Below, one piece after another: positions 8,472 to 15,749 of a stretch of 64,000 nucleotides of DNA. The position numbers and the translations under genes are program-made. Source of the DNA: Bradyrhizobium sp. (GTDB lineage Bacteria > Pseudomonadota > Alphaproteobacteria > Rhizobiales > Xanthobacteraceae); NCBI RefSeq assembly GCF_016219575.1, contig NZ_JACRMG010000019.1:117089-181088 (forward strand), written 5' to 3'. The notes beneath the pieces are model-generated. The model was given only the letters and a program-made list of their open reading frames with translations. It did no database searches and was not told the DNA's origin. How positions within the stretch are numbered: the stretch's first letter is position 1; every line of letters starts with the position of its first letter.

Positions 8472-9179
8472 CTAGCCCATCTTCTGTGCTTCGAAATGCT
8501 CTTGCACGACAGCGCGTAGAAGCGATGACATTTCGTAGAACCGTCGCCCCTTCGCTACGTCATTTTGACCGTTTACGGTCCCATCTTCTATCTTATTGAC
8601 TGCCTTGCGGTAGAGTTCGGCATCCTTCGAGAAGAGGAGCGCCTTGGCTTCCGCTATGGTTTTCATATTCCGAAGTGGCACCGGTTCCCAATGCACTATG
8701 GGAGAACCGGTATCGATGCCGCTGTCGATAAAAAACACGGTTACTCCTGTCGGATCTCCGCAGAGAACCGACCATTCCATTACCGAACGGCCGCGGAATT
8801 TCGGCAACTGTCCGATATGGGCATTGAGAATGCCCTTGCCGCACAGCTCTATCACCTCTTTTCGATAAATAACTCCCATGGCGTGCAGCCCGAGGTCGGC
8901 ACCCACACCCCGAAGGAAGCCCAAGCTGGCCGCCGACCCAAGGGGATCAAGAGCAAGAAAGATTCGCCCACCCCACAGGTCCGTCACGACGCCAATCCAA
9001 TCCCAGACGCTGTACCGGCGAGCAGCGTGCGCAAATTGTGCGGCGAGGAAGAGCCAGCGCGAACGCCGGGAATTGTTACAAATCAAGAACCGGAGTTCAT
9101 GCTTGCTGCCAAGGCCTTTGAAGGCCTTCCAAAATTTGGGAATCTGTCCAAGGGTGTCGCAGAAGACGACGAGCTTCAT
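8472..9179 (-). CDS. Formyltransferase-fold protein, probable sugar N-formyltransferase
   Basis: 235 residues with the methionyl-tRNA formyltransferase catalytic core. Asn119 and His121 lie in the N-x-H motif NAHIGQLPKFRG and Asp156 in DSGIDTGSPI, matching the Asn-His-Asp triad that transfers formyl from N10-formyl-tetrahydrofolate. It lacks the C-terminal tRNA-binding domain of Fmt and is the right size for the catalytic core of the family that formylates amino sugars such as Qui4N or Fuc4N on dTDP carriers. It is the last gene of a three-gene operon and overlaps the preceding gene by 4 bp (ATGA). A dTDP-4-amino sugar pathway (rfbA, rfbB, wecE) is present 35 kb downstream, so that sugar is a possible substrate; a deacetylated glycan is another. 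Confidence 0.75.
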   Translation of the reverse strand: MKLVVFCDTLGQIPKFWKAFKGLGSKHELRFLICNNSRRSRWLFLAAQFAHAARRYSVWDWIGVVTDLWGGRIFLALDPLGSAASLGFLRGVGADLGLHAMGVIYRKEVIELCGKGILNAHIGQLPKFRGRSVMEWSVLCGDPTGVTVFFIDSGIDTGSPIVHWEPVPLRNMKTIAEAKALLFSKDAELYRKAVNKIEDGTVNGQNDVAKGRRFYEMSSLLRAVVQEHFEAQKMG

Positions 9180-9553
9180 GGTTCGACCAAAACACCAAGC
9201 GTGGAGCGATACATCGCAAGAAAGGCTACACGAGCTTCTTCTTCATAGCCGCTACCCCAGCTCTCAAACGTCGCGTTGAGGCCATCAATGAAACGCAAAT
9301 CATCGATCTGGACGGCTGACGCTACGATTGCGGCCTGATCCAGCATCATCGAAAGGTCATCTCTGGTGATCACACGCGCGGCAATGCGCGGGCGATATCG
9401 CACCATGAGCTGCCTCAACGCTTCCTCCGCTTGCGGCTGCGATGGCGGCGGCGCCAATCGAGTTTTCGAACCGTCCCCGATCGCGCACAAACGCTGACGG
9501 AGATTTTCCCGCAGGAAGGGCGCCAGTTCGACGCAGGCACGAACCGTCACCAT
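9176..9553 (-). CDS. Hypothetical 125-residue protein between deacetylase and formyltransferase genes
   Basis: I do not recognise this family. The gene overlaps the upstream deacetylase by 7 bp and the downstream formyltransferase by 4 bp, which implies translational coupling and a linked role. The protein is soluble-looking. It has a Pro-rich patch (APPPSQPQ) near residue 35 and then a mostly helical C-terminal part containing RDDLSMMLDQAAIVASAVQ and a Trp/aromatic segment (TFESWGSGYEEEAR). No signal peptide or membrane segment is evident. It may be a carrier-like or adaptor protein; that is conjecture. Confidence 0.65.
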   Translation of the reverse strand: MVTVRACVELAPFLRENLRQRLCAIGDGSKTRLAPPPSQPQAEEALRQLMVRYRPRIAARVITRDDLSMMLDQAAIVASAVQIDDLRFIDGLNATFESWGSGYEEEARVAFLAMYRSTLGVLVEP

Positions 9554-10704
9554 GCGTTAAGGTCCAGCTGGTCAGCAAGCTGAACAAAAGATCGAAACTC
9601 TACGTTAGAATGCGTCGTGTGAATATGATCGATCAGCTTCGCAATGCGGTTAAAGTGGAGCGGCGTTTGCAGGTCCTTCGTGTGATTCTCGAACACCAAC
9701 ACCTTTAGCGGACTCGGGTCGTTAGCCGCACGCGCAATGCAAATATCGGCCATGTCACGAAATACCGAGAAGGGAAGATCGGACGAGAGATCGAAGATAA
9801 CGTCGGTCATCGCGCGCCCCGATTGAAACCCGAACGGATCCCGAATCACAAAATCGGGTTGCTTGGCATCCTTCTTTCCAGAAACTCGCGAGCGAATGTT
9901 TCGAGCCATTTTTCCTATCCTGGAATACAGGCGCGTTCCGCGCAGCACACTTATCATTCCCCTCAAGGCCTCGCTTGGTCCATGGCCAGGCAAGCCTTCG
10001 AGTATCTTTTTTGCCAGCAGGCTGCGTTCTATGGATTGCGTCGGAATCTCCAGCAGCGGTGCTACATTCTCCGGCGTGCGCGGAAAGCGCCGGATGTCGT
10101 CGTAGTCTGGACGATACGGGAAAAACGGCGAATCGAGTTCGCGATAGTCCAGCTGAATGGCCTCACCGTCATAAAGGTTGCCTTTCACGATCGAAAGGTC
10201 ATACCGTATCCCGCGACGCACGAGCTCTTCGACAATTGCACGCGACGGCGGCCCCATGCCCCAGGACCCGCCGCGGAACGAAATGATACGATGCGGCGCG
10301 GTCAGCTTATCCAGGTAAGGAATGGCGGCATCCAGCATGCGGCGAATTTCTTCGACGGAGTAGTCGGCAAGATTCCAGCGGCGATCAAGCTTCCACCAGC
10401 CGTCAATCAGCTCAGCCTTCATCCATTGTGGGTGCACGTGAAGTTGCACGTCAAAGCCGCGCGCGACCATGAGCCGCACGGTTTCCAACCAGGCATCCCG
10501 ACCAGATCTGATCGCTTCGTCAACGTCGACATATCGTTCGAATGCGAGCTGCTGCAAGACTTCGACATTGAAAGTCGACTTAATGCCAAAGCTATCGTAA
10601 AGATTCATCAGCTGGATCGCGGGTTTGCGCTGAAGGTCTTCAACGCGACCTGTCCCGTTCCCGCGTAGTTCCCAGTCGTCGGTCAGAATTATGTACGTGG
10701 TCAC
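9547..10704 (-). CDS. NodB-type polysaccharide deacetylase family protein
   Basis: 385 residues with carbohydrate esterase 4-like features. The metal-site Asp pair D9-D10 is in ILTDDWE at the very N-terminus, a TFNVEV strand follows near residue 44, the metal-binding His-x-His is in QLHVHPQW (H89 and H91), and Arg144-Gly145 lie in SFRGGSWG. There is no signal peptide, so it probably works in the cytoplasm on a lipid-linked or nucleotide-linked N-acetyl sugar rather than on wall polymer. The start is a GTG at 10704. It is the first gene of a tightly overlapping three-gene operon ending in a formyltransferase, so removing an acetyl group and replacing it with formyl is a reasonable joint role. 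Confidence 0.75.
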   Translation of the reverse strand: MTTYIILTDDWELRGNGTGRVEDLQRKPAIQLMNLYDSFGIKSTFNVEVLQQLAFERYVDVDEAIRSGRDAWLETVRLMVARGFDVQLHVHPQWMKAELIDGWWKLDRRWNLADYSVEEIRRMLDAAIPYLDKLTAPHRIISFRGGSWGMGPPSRAIVEELVRRGIRYDLSIVKGNLYDGEAIQLDYRELDSPFFPYRPDYDDIRRFPRTPENVAPLLEIPTQSIERSLLAKKILEGLPGHGPSEALRGMISVLRGTRLYSRIGKMARNIRSRVSGKKDAKQPDFVIRDPFGFQSGRAMTDVIFDLSSDLPFSVFRDMADICIARAANDPSPLKVLVFENHTKDLQTPLHFNRIAKLIDHIHTTHSNVEFRSFVQLADQLDLNAW

Positions 10705-10869
10705 TCGAGTTTTGCTCTACGATTTCCTTGCGCGTGACTGCCTCGCGCCAGGCAAAGAACAGCTTGGCCGGCGCCGATCCCAGTGATGTCCCGCCGGGTA
10801 GTCAATGCCGGATCAAAGCGCGGCTGTCGCATGAAATCAAGGACAACCGTTGCTTTTGGGGAGCGCATG

Positions 10870-11067
10870 CCCGTCTTATCGTCAGCCGCGCCGGCGAGTC
10901 CTACGTGATGACGCTGCGGGCGGAATGCGCCTCCCCAAGCGACGCGCTGCGCGATCAACTCTCTTCAACCTTGCGCACGATTGCAAAGCTCGGCGGCAAT
11001 GTCGAACTGGTAAGTGCGGGTTCGCTGCCGAACGACGGCAAGGTGATCGCGGACGAACGCCCGCAAC
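10870..11067 (+). pseudogene. Decayed copy C of the ligase 3' end
   Basis: Over 10881-10930 this stretch matches 5607-5656 of the intact ligase at 48 of 50 bases by my manual alignment. At protein level about 47 of 66 C-terminal residues agree, including VSRAGES, VMTLRAEC, KLGG and SLPNDGKVI. The ligase stop codon is lost and no adenylation domain precedes it, so it is not functional. It sits directly after the deacetylase operon start and before the next accessory module. It is better preserved than copy B and includes the part that B lacks, so the two are separate events or decayed differently. Confidence 0.85.
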
Positions 11068-11156
11068 AAATCCGGGCGAGAGGCATGGACTTCGCCGTCT
11101 GCCTTGCGCTATTTCCGGACGACGGTTGGTTCTAGCCTTGGGATAGCGTGATCGCG

Positions 11157-11927
11157 ATGAAGATCGACTGCCTGATGGGAACTTACGGGCGATACGGGCT
11201 GGTCTGCGAGTCGCTCGCCTGCTTTCTGCAGCAGTCGGCCATCTCCAATGCAACGCTCCTGATCTATAATCAGCATCCCGATCCGCTGATTTTCGATCAC
11301 CCGCGCGTCCGCATCGTCAACGAGGCCGGTCCCAAGGCCTCACTCCGATACATCCGGCAGCGCATGCATGAGCTTGCAGACCCCGATGCCCAGTTGATTC
11401 ACTGGTGGGACGACGACGATTTGTATCTGCCGTGGCACTTGCAGGATTGTCTCGACCACATTGGCGACAACGTCGCCTGGAAACCCGCCTCAAGCTGGTT
11501 TTCCGAGGCCAATATCCGGTTCACGCTAAGCAAGAACAGGTTCGAGGGGTCGTGGATTTTCCGTTCCGATCACGTGAGGAAAGCCCAGATGCATGCTCAT
11601 CCGGATTACCCCGATCATCCCGTGTTCCGTCAGACCGAGGAAGCTGGTCTGATTGCCACCACCGAGCTCGGCGATCTGACTTCCTACATTTATCGATGGG
11701 ATATCGGAACGCAGCATCTGAGCCAATATGGCAGCGGTGACGAGCAACGACAGGCCGGAAATGTCGATACCTGGCGGGCGCGGAGCAACGATATTGAGCC
11801 CGGCGGCGTCCTTCTGCCGTCGGACCTGTCCCTGCGGTGGCACCAATATCTGAACGGAATCAGGAACCAGATCGCGCCCGGCAGCATGCATTTGATCGAA
11901 GGGCGATTGTCGCATCTCCTGAAGTGA
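11157..11927 (+). CDS. Glycosyltransferase, GT-A fold (family 2-like)
   Basis: 256 residues from the ATG at 11157; an in-frame GTG at 11148 is an alternative. The N-terminus MKIDCLMGTYGR is the usual nucleotide-sugar binding strand, and WWDDDDLYLPWHL (four Asp at 85-88) is the metal-binding DXD region of GT-A enzymes. There is no transmembrane segment, so the enzyme is cytoplasmic. It lacks the long C-terminal domain of processive enzymes. It is the first of three co-directional genes leading into an NTP_transf_5 gene and a PqqD-like gene, which suggests a role in modifying peptides or proteins rather than in building the polysaccharide backbone; this is inference from context. Confidence 0.8.
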   Translation: MKIDCLMGTYGRYGLVCESLACFLQQSAISNATLLIYNQHPDPLIFDHPRVRIVNEAGPKASLRYIRQRMHELADPDAQLIHWWDDDDLYLPWHLQDCLDHIGDNVAWKPASSWFSEANIRFTLSKNRFEGSWIFRSDHVRKAQMHAHPDYPDHPVFRQTEEAGLIATTELGDLTSYIYRWDIGTQHLSQYGSGDEQRQAGNVDTWRARSNDIEPGGVLLPSDLSLRWHQYLNGIRNQIAPGSMHLIEGRLSHLLK

Positions 11928-12007
11928 TGGACTATTCGATCTTGTCCTGCAACATACGGACCTGACGATGACCAGAAGCCGCAAAGCGTCGCTCGGGATA
12001 CGGTTCG

Positions 12008-12955
12008 ATGTCGTTGCTTGACGCCTGGATCGTTCATTGCGCCGATCCGCTCGGATCACAGTCACCTCCTCCTTCCCGCGAGCTCGCCCCCCGGTTCGCC
12101 GATCATCTCGTTGACCAGGCTGAAGCGCATGGCGTGCTGGGAGCGCTTCTGAAGAATTTCTCCGGCTTCGAACAGGATCCCGGCTTCGCTGCGGCACGGG
12201 AATCGGCACGCAGCCGCAACCGCGCCAATGCCGCATTCTCGGCTCTTCTCGCCCGGGAGACAGATGCGTTGTTGCCGGACCTGAAAACCGTCGGTGCGAT
12301 CGTCGTCAAGGGAGCTACATTCGCGCGCAACCTGTATCCGACACCGTCTCTGCGTTCGTTCTCGGATATCGATATTCTTGCACCGGATCGCGCGCTTTCC
12401 CGGCTCGCCGAGATACTGTCGGACCGCGGGTTCTATCTCGCCGAAAGCCACAAGCGGGAATTCAAGTGGCTGAGCCGCGCCAATGACCGGGTGATGGTGG
12501 AAGTCCAGACCGACCTCGTCCATCCCGACAGTCTTCACAATGCAATTTCACTTTCCTGCGAGACGATCGCCTCGTCGCCATACAGTCCGGCGGCGTTCCT
12601 GATCGTTGCGCTGGTGCATGGCGTCGGACACCAGTATGAACGACTGCAGCACGTCGTCGATATCCGCCAGGCGGCACGCAACCTGCCGCCGGCCGATGAA
12701 TCCGCCTTCGAGGGGCTGGTGCAAGCGACCAATGCGAGGCTTGCCGCCGTTTCCGGCCTGCTGCTCGCCGGCCGCCTTTTTGACGATGCCCGTTGCCGCG
12801 GCATTGCACGCGGGATCGGTTCGACGAAACTCAGGGAACTGGCGAATTTCCTGGTCGATCGTACCGTGATCATGTCCACCACTGATCGCCGCCGCGCCAT
12901 CTTCAATTGGCGCCGCCTGGTTTTTCGAATATTGTTGCGCCACAACGTGCCATAG
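12008..12955 (+). CDS. NTP_transf_5 family putative nucleotidyltransferase
   Basis: 315 residues. The family signature of uncharacterised nucleotidyltransferases (Pfam NTP_transf_5) is clear: VVKGATFARNLYP (Lys101-Gly102) followed by RSFSDIDIL, where Arg116, Asp120 and Asp122 match the R-x3-DxD of the nucleotidyltransferase superfamily metal site. The C-terminal half is helical. In other genomes this family occurs beside PqqD-like and HprK-like genes, including in some lasso-peptide clusters, and the same two partners are here (13008-13304 and 13320-15164). The reaction is not established; transfer of a nucleotidyl group to a peptide or sugar-phosphate is plausible. It lies 80 bp after the glycosyltransferase gene. 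Confidence 0.85.
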   Translation: MSLLDAWIVHCADPLGSQSPPPSRELAPRFADHLVDQAEAHGVLGALLKNFSGFEQDPGFAAARESARSRNRANAAFSALLARETDALLPDLKTVGAIVVKGATFARNLYPTPSLRSFSDIDILAPDRALSRLAEILSDRGFYLAESHKREFKWLSRANDRVMVEVQTDLVHPDSLHNAISLSCETIASSPYSPAAFLIVALVHGVGHQYERLQHVVDIRQAARNLPPADESAFEGLVQATNARLAAVSGLLLAGRLFDDARCRGIARGIGSTKLRELANFLVDRTVIMSTTDRRRAIFNWRRLVFRILLRHNVP

Positions 12956-13007
12956 CTTCAGGCTGGACGAACTCCCGTTCGGCAGCATTTCATTCCTGAG
13001 ACCTGCA

Positions 13008-13304
13008 ATGTTCAACTCCGACACTATCCCGATCCAGCGCCAGGGGTTTCAGCTGGAAGAACTGGATGGGGAGACGCTCCTCTACCGGCATTCCCTGAAG
13101 AAGATGATCTATCTCAGTGAGAGCGCCGCGGTGGTCTGGAAACTGTGCGATGGCGAACGTACCGCGCAGGAGATCGTCAATCTCCTTGCAGACGCTTATC
13201 CGGAAACACGCGATACCGTGATCGGCGACGTCGTCGCGGCGCTGGACAGCCTGGTTCGGGAAGGCGCGTTGCACATGACGAGCCGCGCCTCCAAGCCGAA
13301 TTGA
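13008..13304 (+). CDS. PqqD-like peptide-binding protein of an HprK-associated system
   Basis: 98 residues with the winged-helix PqqD fold pattern: an N-terminal beta segment (QLEELDGETLLYRHS), the strand MIYLSESAAVVWKLCDG, the typical turn RTAQEIVNLLADAYPET and the C-terminal helix VVAALDSLVREGAL. PqqD-type domains bind precursor-peptide leaders and present them to modifying enzymes. This variant is stand-alone and resembles the group annotated as occurring with HprK-related kinases. The kinase-glycosyltransferase gene converges on it with a 15 bp gap, and three small peptide genes lie beyond that gene. They are the obvious candidate ligands. Confidence 0.85.
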   Translation: MFNSDTIPIQRQGFQLEELDGETLLYRHSLKKMIYLSESAAVVWKLCDGERTAQEIVNLLADAYPETRDTVIGDVVAALDSLVREGALHMTSRASKPN

Positions 13305-13319
13305 TACGGCCCATTGGGC

Positions 13320-15164
13320 TCAAATGCCCAGCTCTTCCATTTCGAGCTTGAACCGATCAATCATTTCGACGGCATTTTTCTCGCCGATCAGCTCACGGAA
13401 GTGAGCCTCCATGGCATCTGTCGGCAGGCCCAATTCGTGAAGGCCGACCAGATAGTTCCAGACGCGATCTTCGTAAGTGTTGCGATAGGGCACGCCCATT
13501 GGCCTGCCAAAGCGATGAATCCAGCGCAGGAAAGGCAGACACAACGTTCGGCCGCCGCGCTGGCGGAATTTCTCGTGAATATAGCCCTCCTCGCCGCCGA
13601 AGCCGCGGAAGGCAGCATTGAACCCGGGCCACGCCGTGCGACGGCAAGCAAAGACCCCCAGGCCTTGCATCGGAATCTCGAATGGCGGAGCGTCCGGATC
13701 GGCGGCAAGACCATTGTCGTCCCAGGTGCCGAACATTCCGGCGCGCCACTCCGGTTTGAAATGCGTCGCGAGCCGGCCGAGATCGTCGTAAACCAACGGA
13801 CCCTGTAACAGGTCGTTGGTCGACGGGTTCTCGGCGAAATGATCCAGCAGCTTGCGCATGCCGCCTGGAACTATGAAGACATGCGAATCCATGCACAGCA
13901 CGAACTCGCCGGACGCCTCCTCGAAGATCCTTGTCCTGACCGAAGTGCCGGATTTCGACATCTCGGGAACGTAGCGGTAGTTCGGAATGGCACCTTCGAG
14001 CGCCTTCAGCGAGCTTGCACAGGGGCCGTCAGGATGATTGTCGATGACGACAAACTCGATATCGTCGAGAATCTCCGGGTGATAAATCCGCAGCGCCTGG
14101 ATGGAAAAATACACACCGTCATAATCGTCATAGGTCGCCATGCCGACAGTCAGCCGCACCGGGCCGCGGCGCGGGGTGGCGGCGGGAACTTCGAAGCGGG
14201 GCGCAGACGCGGCGGAAAGGGTTTCCGCGGGGCGCGCAAACGCGCTCATCATCCGTCGTGCCTGGCTGCCATCGATGCCGCCTTCGAGCAGCAGCCGCGC
14301 CAGCACGTCGACGACGCCCTCCAGTTGATCAAAGGAACCATAGCGCAGCTCCAGCGCCGGCACGCGCCGGGCAAGATCGCTGAGGATGGCAAAGCCTCCG
14401 TCCGCCAGATTGCGCGCGTTGACGTTGCACCCCATCAGCCGAATGCAGGCCTGCGCGGCCGTAATCGGCTGAATGGCGATCTGCGCGCCGGGACTGAATG
14501 AGGGAAAAACGATCAGGCCACACAGACACGGGCTCGCTTGGGCCGCATCGTCTTGCGGGCGAACAATCAGGTTCGCTCCCGCCTGCAATCGCCGCAGCGG
14601 AGCGACCCGCGAAAACCCGCCGACGATCTTGTCGGCGTCAGGCTTCAGCATCAAGGCCCGACCCAGACCCTGGATGGCGCCGTCCGCGGCAAGAACCACG
14701 AGTTCGTCAGTGAGATAGTCGAACCCCTTGTCGAACAGCCATGCAGCGAGCGACGACTTCCCCGCGCCGGATTGGCCGGGAATGAGCACGGAGCGGCCAC
14801 CCCAGGCGACCGCCGCCGCATGCAGCGCAATTCCCGCCGTAATCCGCCCGGCTAGCCGACTGGCGACCACTTCCGAGATGTGAATGAGGGCCTCCGGGCG
14901 ATCGAGGCCAAGCCGGGTCGAGCGTTCGCGATCCTCTGTTTCATCGACGCAGTAGCGACCGTCGCCGGCCTCGGTAAGCGTAACGACGGCGCAAGGCATG
15001 ATTGGCGTGTCGGTGTCAGCCCCCGGGCCGAACAATATGTCCATATCATCCGCCCAATTGGGCGGAATATGCAGCAGGACCGACTGATCCCCGAGCGAAA
15101 CGGATATGGTTCTCACGCCTGGACCGGAGGCCTTGACGCGCGGAAGATCGGAAATCGACGTCAA
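13320..15164 (-). CDS. HprK-like kinase fused to a family 2-like glycosyltransferase
   Basis: 614 residues in one uninterrupted frame. Residues 1-310 form an HprK-related kinase: His115 in ALHAAAVAW, Walker A GQSGAGKSS at 130-138 and the acidic TDELVVL motif at 152-158. Residues 335-614 form a GT-A glycosyltransferase: the TVGMATYDDYDG strand near 339, the VVIDNHPDG strand near 372 and the metal-binding CMDSHVF near 424, ending in a C-terminal helix. An Ala/Pro-rich linker (about 311-334) joins the two. Related HprK-like kinases phosphorylate peptide Ser residues in lasso-peptide pathways such as paeninodin. The gene begins 12 bp after the third peptide gene, so it is probably cotranscribed with the peptides. 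Confidence 0.85.
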   Translation of the reverse strand: MTSISDLPRVKASGPGVRTISVSLGDQSVLLHIPPNWADDMDILFGPGADTDTPIMPCAVVTLTEAGDGRYCVDETEDRERSTRLGLDRPEALIHISEVVASRLAGRITAGIALHAAAVAWGGRSVLIPGQSGAGKSSLAAWLFDKGFDYLTDELVVLAADGAIQGLGRALMLKPDADKIVGGFSRVAPLRRLQAGANLIVRPQDDAAQASPCLCGLIVFPSFSPGAQIAIQPITAAQACIRLMGCNVNARNLADGGFAILSDLARRVPALELRYGSFDQLEGVVDVLARLLLEGGIDGSQARRMMSAFARPAETLSAASAPRFEVPAATPRRGPVRLTVGMATYDDYDGVYFSIQALRIYHPEILDDIEFVVIDNHPDGPCASSLKALEGAIPNYRYVPEMSKSGTSVRTRIFEEASGEFVLCMDSHVFIVPGGMRKLLDHFAENPSTNDLLQGPLVYDDLGRLATHFKPEWRAGMFGTWDDNGLAADPDAPPFEIPMQGLGVFACRRTAWPGFNAAFRGFGGEEGYIHEKFRQRGGRTLCLPFLRWIHRFGRPMGVPYRNTYEDRVWNYLVGLHELGLPTDAMEAHFRELIGEKNAVEMIDRFKLEMEELGI

Positions 15165-15176
15165 TGTAAGCCGGGG

Positions 15177-15374
15177 CTAGGAGTTGGTAGTACTCGGCGC
15201 AGGCGTCGTAGTCGTCGGCGCCGCCGCGACGGAGAGCGCCGCGTGCGCAGGCGCCACAATGGATTGAACGATCGGCCTGGTCCATTGCGATGGCAGTGCG
15301 ACCAAGGTCACCGCGCCGCCGACCATGATCGTGATTTTCCTTACGACATCCCTCCGGGTCGTATCCTTACTCAC
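15177..15374 (-). CDS. Secreted small peptide 1 of a tandem family (65 aa)
   Basis: The start is the GTG at 15374, not the TTG four codons upstream, because GGAGGT lies 4 bases before it and both paralogues start at the same place. The protein begins MSKDTTRRDVVRKI, a twin-arginine-like n-region. A hydrophobic segment (about 14-27) follows, then an invariant W31-T-x-P block and IVAPAHAALS. AHA at 43-45 looks like a signal peptidase I site, leaving a mature peptide of about 20 residues rich in Ala, Thr, Pro and Ser. It is the last of three tandem copies and lies 12 bp before the kinase-glycosyltransferase gene. Alternatively, residues 1-45 could be a leader bound by the PqqD-like protein. I know of no described family. 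Confidence 0.75.
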   Translation of the reverse strand: MSKDTTRRDVVRKITIMVGGAVTLVALPSQWTRPIVQSIVAPAHAALSVAAAPTTTTPAPSTTNS

Positions 15375-15378
15375 AGGC

Positions 15379-15384
15379 ACCTCC
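15379..15384 (-). promoter_or_regulatory. Ribosome binding site fixing the start of peptide 1
   Basis: GGAGGT on the minus strand, 4 bases before the GTG at 15374. The TTG that would extend the frame upstream lies at 15384-15386, overlapping the first G of this site, so it cannot be the start served by it. Confidence 0.7.
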
Positions 15385-15472
15385 AAACATCAATATCGTC
15401 TGCACCTGGATCAACACCGCTTCGGGCTCCATCGAACGAATCCCATGGAATCCCGGTCACGGACAGAGCAGC

Positions 15473-15652
15473 CTAGGTGGGCCCCAACGTAGTCGTGGGC
15501 GCGGCGACAGAAAGCGCCGCATGGGCGGGCGCCACGATGGATCGAACGACCGGCTTGGTCCATTGCGACGGCAACGCGATCAACATCACCGCGCCGCCGA
15601 CCACGATCGTGATCTTCTTTACGACATCCCGACGGGTCGTATCCCTGCTCAC
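15473..15652 (-). CDS. Secreted small peptide 2 of a tandem family (59 aa)
   Basis: The start is the GTG at 15652, preceded by GGAGG with 5 bases between. It has the same build as its neighbours: MSRDTTRRDVVKKI, a hydrophobic stretch, LPSQWTKPVVRS, then IVAPAHAALSVAA. After that it has only the short tail PTTTLGPT. The first 50 residues differ from peptide 1 at about seven positions, most of them conservative, whereas the tails share only Thr/Pro character. If cut after AHA the mature product is 14 residues, the shortest of the three. About 98 bp separate it from each neighbouring copy, and each copy has its own ribosome site. Confidence 0.75.
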   Translation of the reverse strand: MSRDTTRRDVVKKITIVVGGAVMLIALPSQWTKPVVRSIVAPAHAALSVAAPTTTLGPT

Positions 15653-15657
15653 ACGCG

Positions 15658-15662
15658 CCTCC
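15658..15662 (-). promoter_or_regulatory. Ribosome binding site fixing the start of peptide 2
   Basis: GGAGG on the minus strand, 5 bases before the GTG at 15652, in the same position relative to the conserved MS-x-DTTRR start as in the other two copies. Confidence 0.65.
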
Positions 15663-15749
15663 AAAATCCGTCAACGCACAATCGCAAATGCTTCATTCAA
15701 ACACGCAACAAGCACCGCGCACCTGCATCGAATGACCCGTGGGCAAGCC

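Noticed and set aside
9547..10704. nodB, suggesting a nodulation region
   Set aside because: It has the deacetylase fold, but no nodA, nodC, nod box or other symbiosis gene is present, and it is coupled to a formyltransferase.
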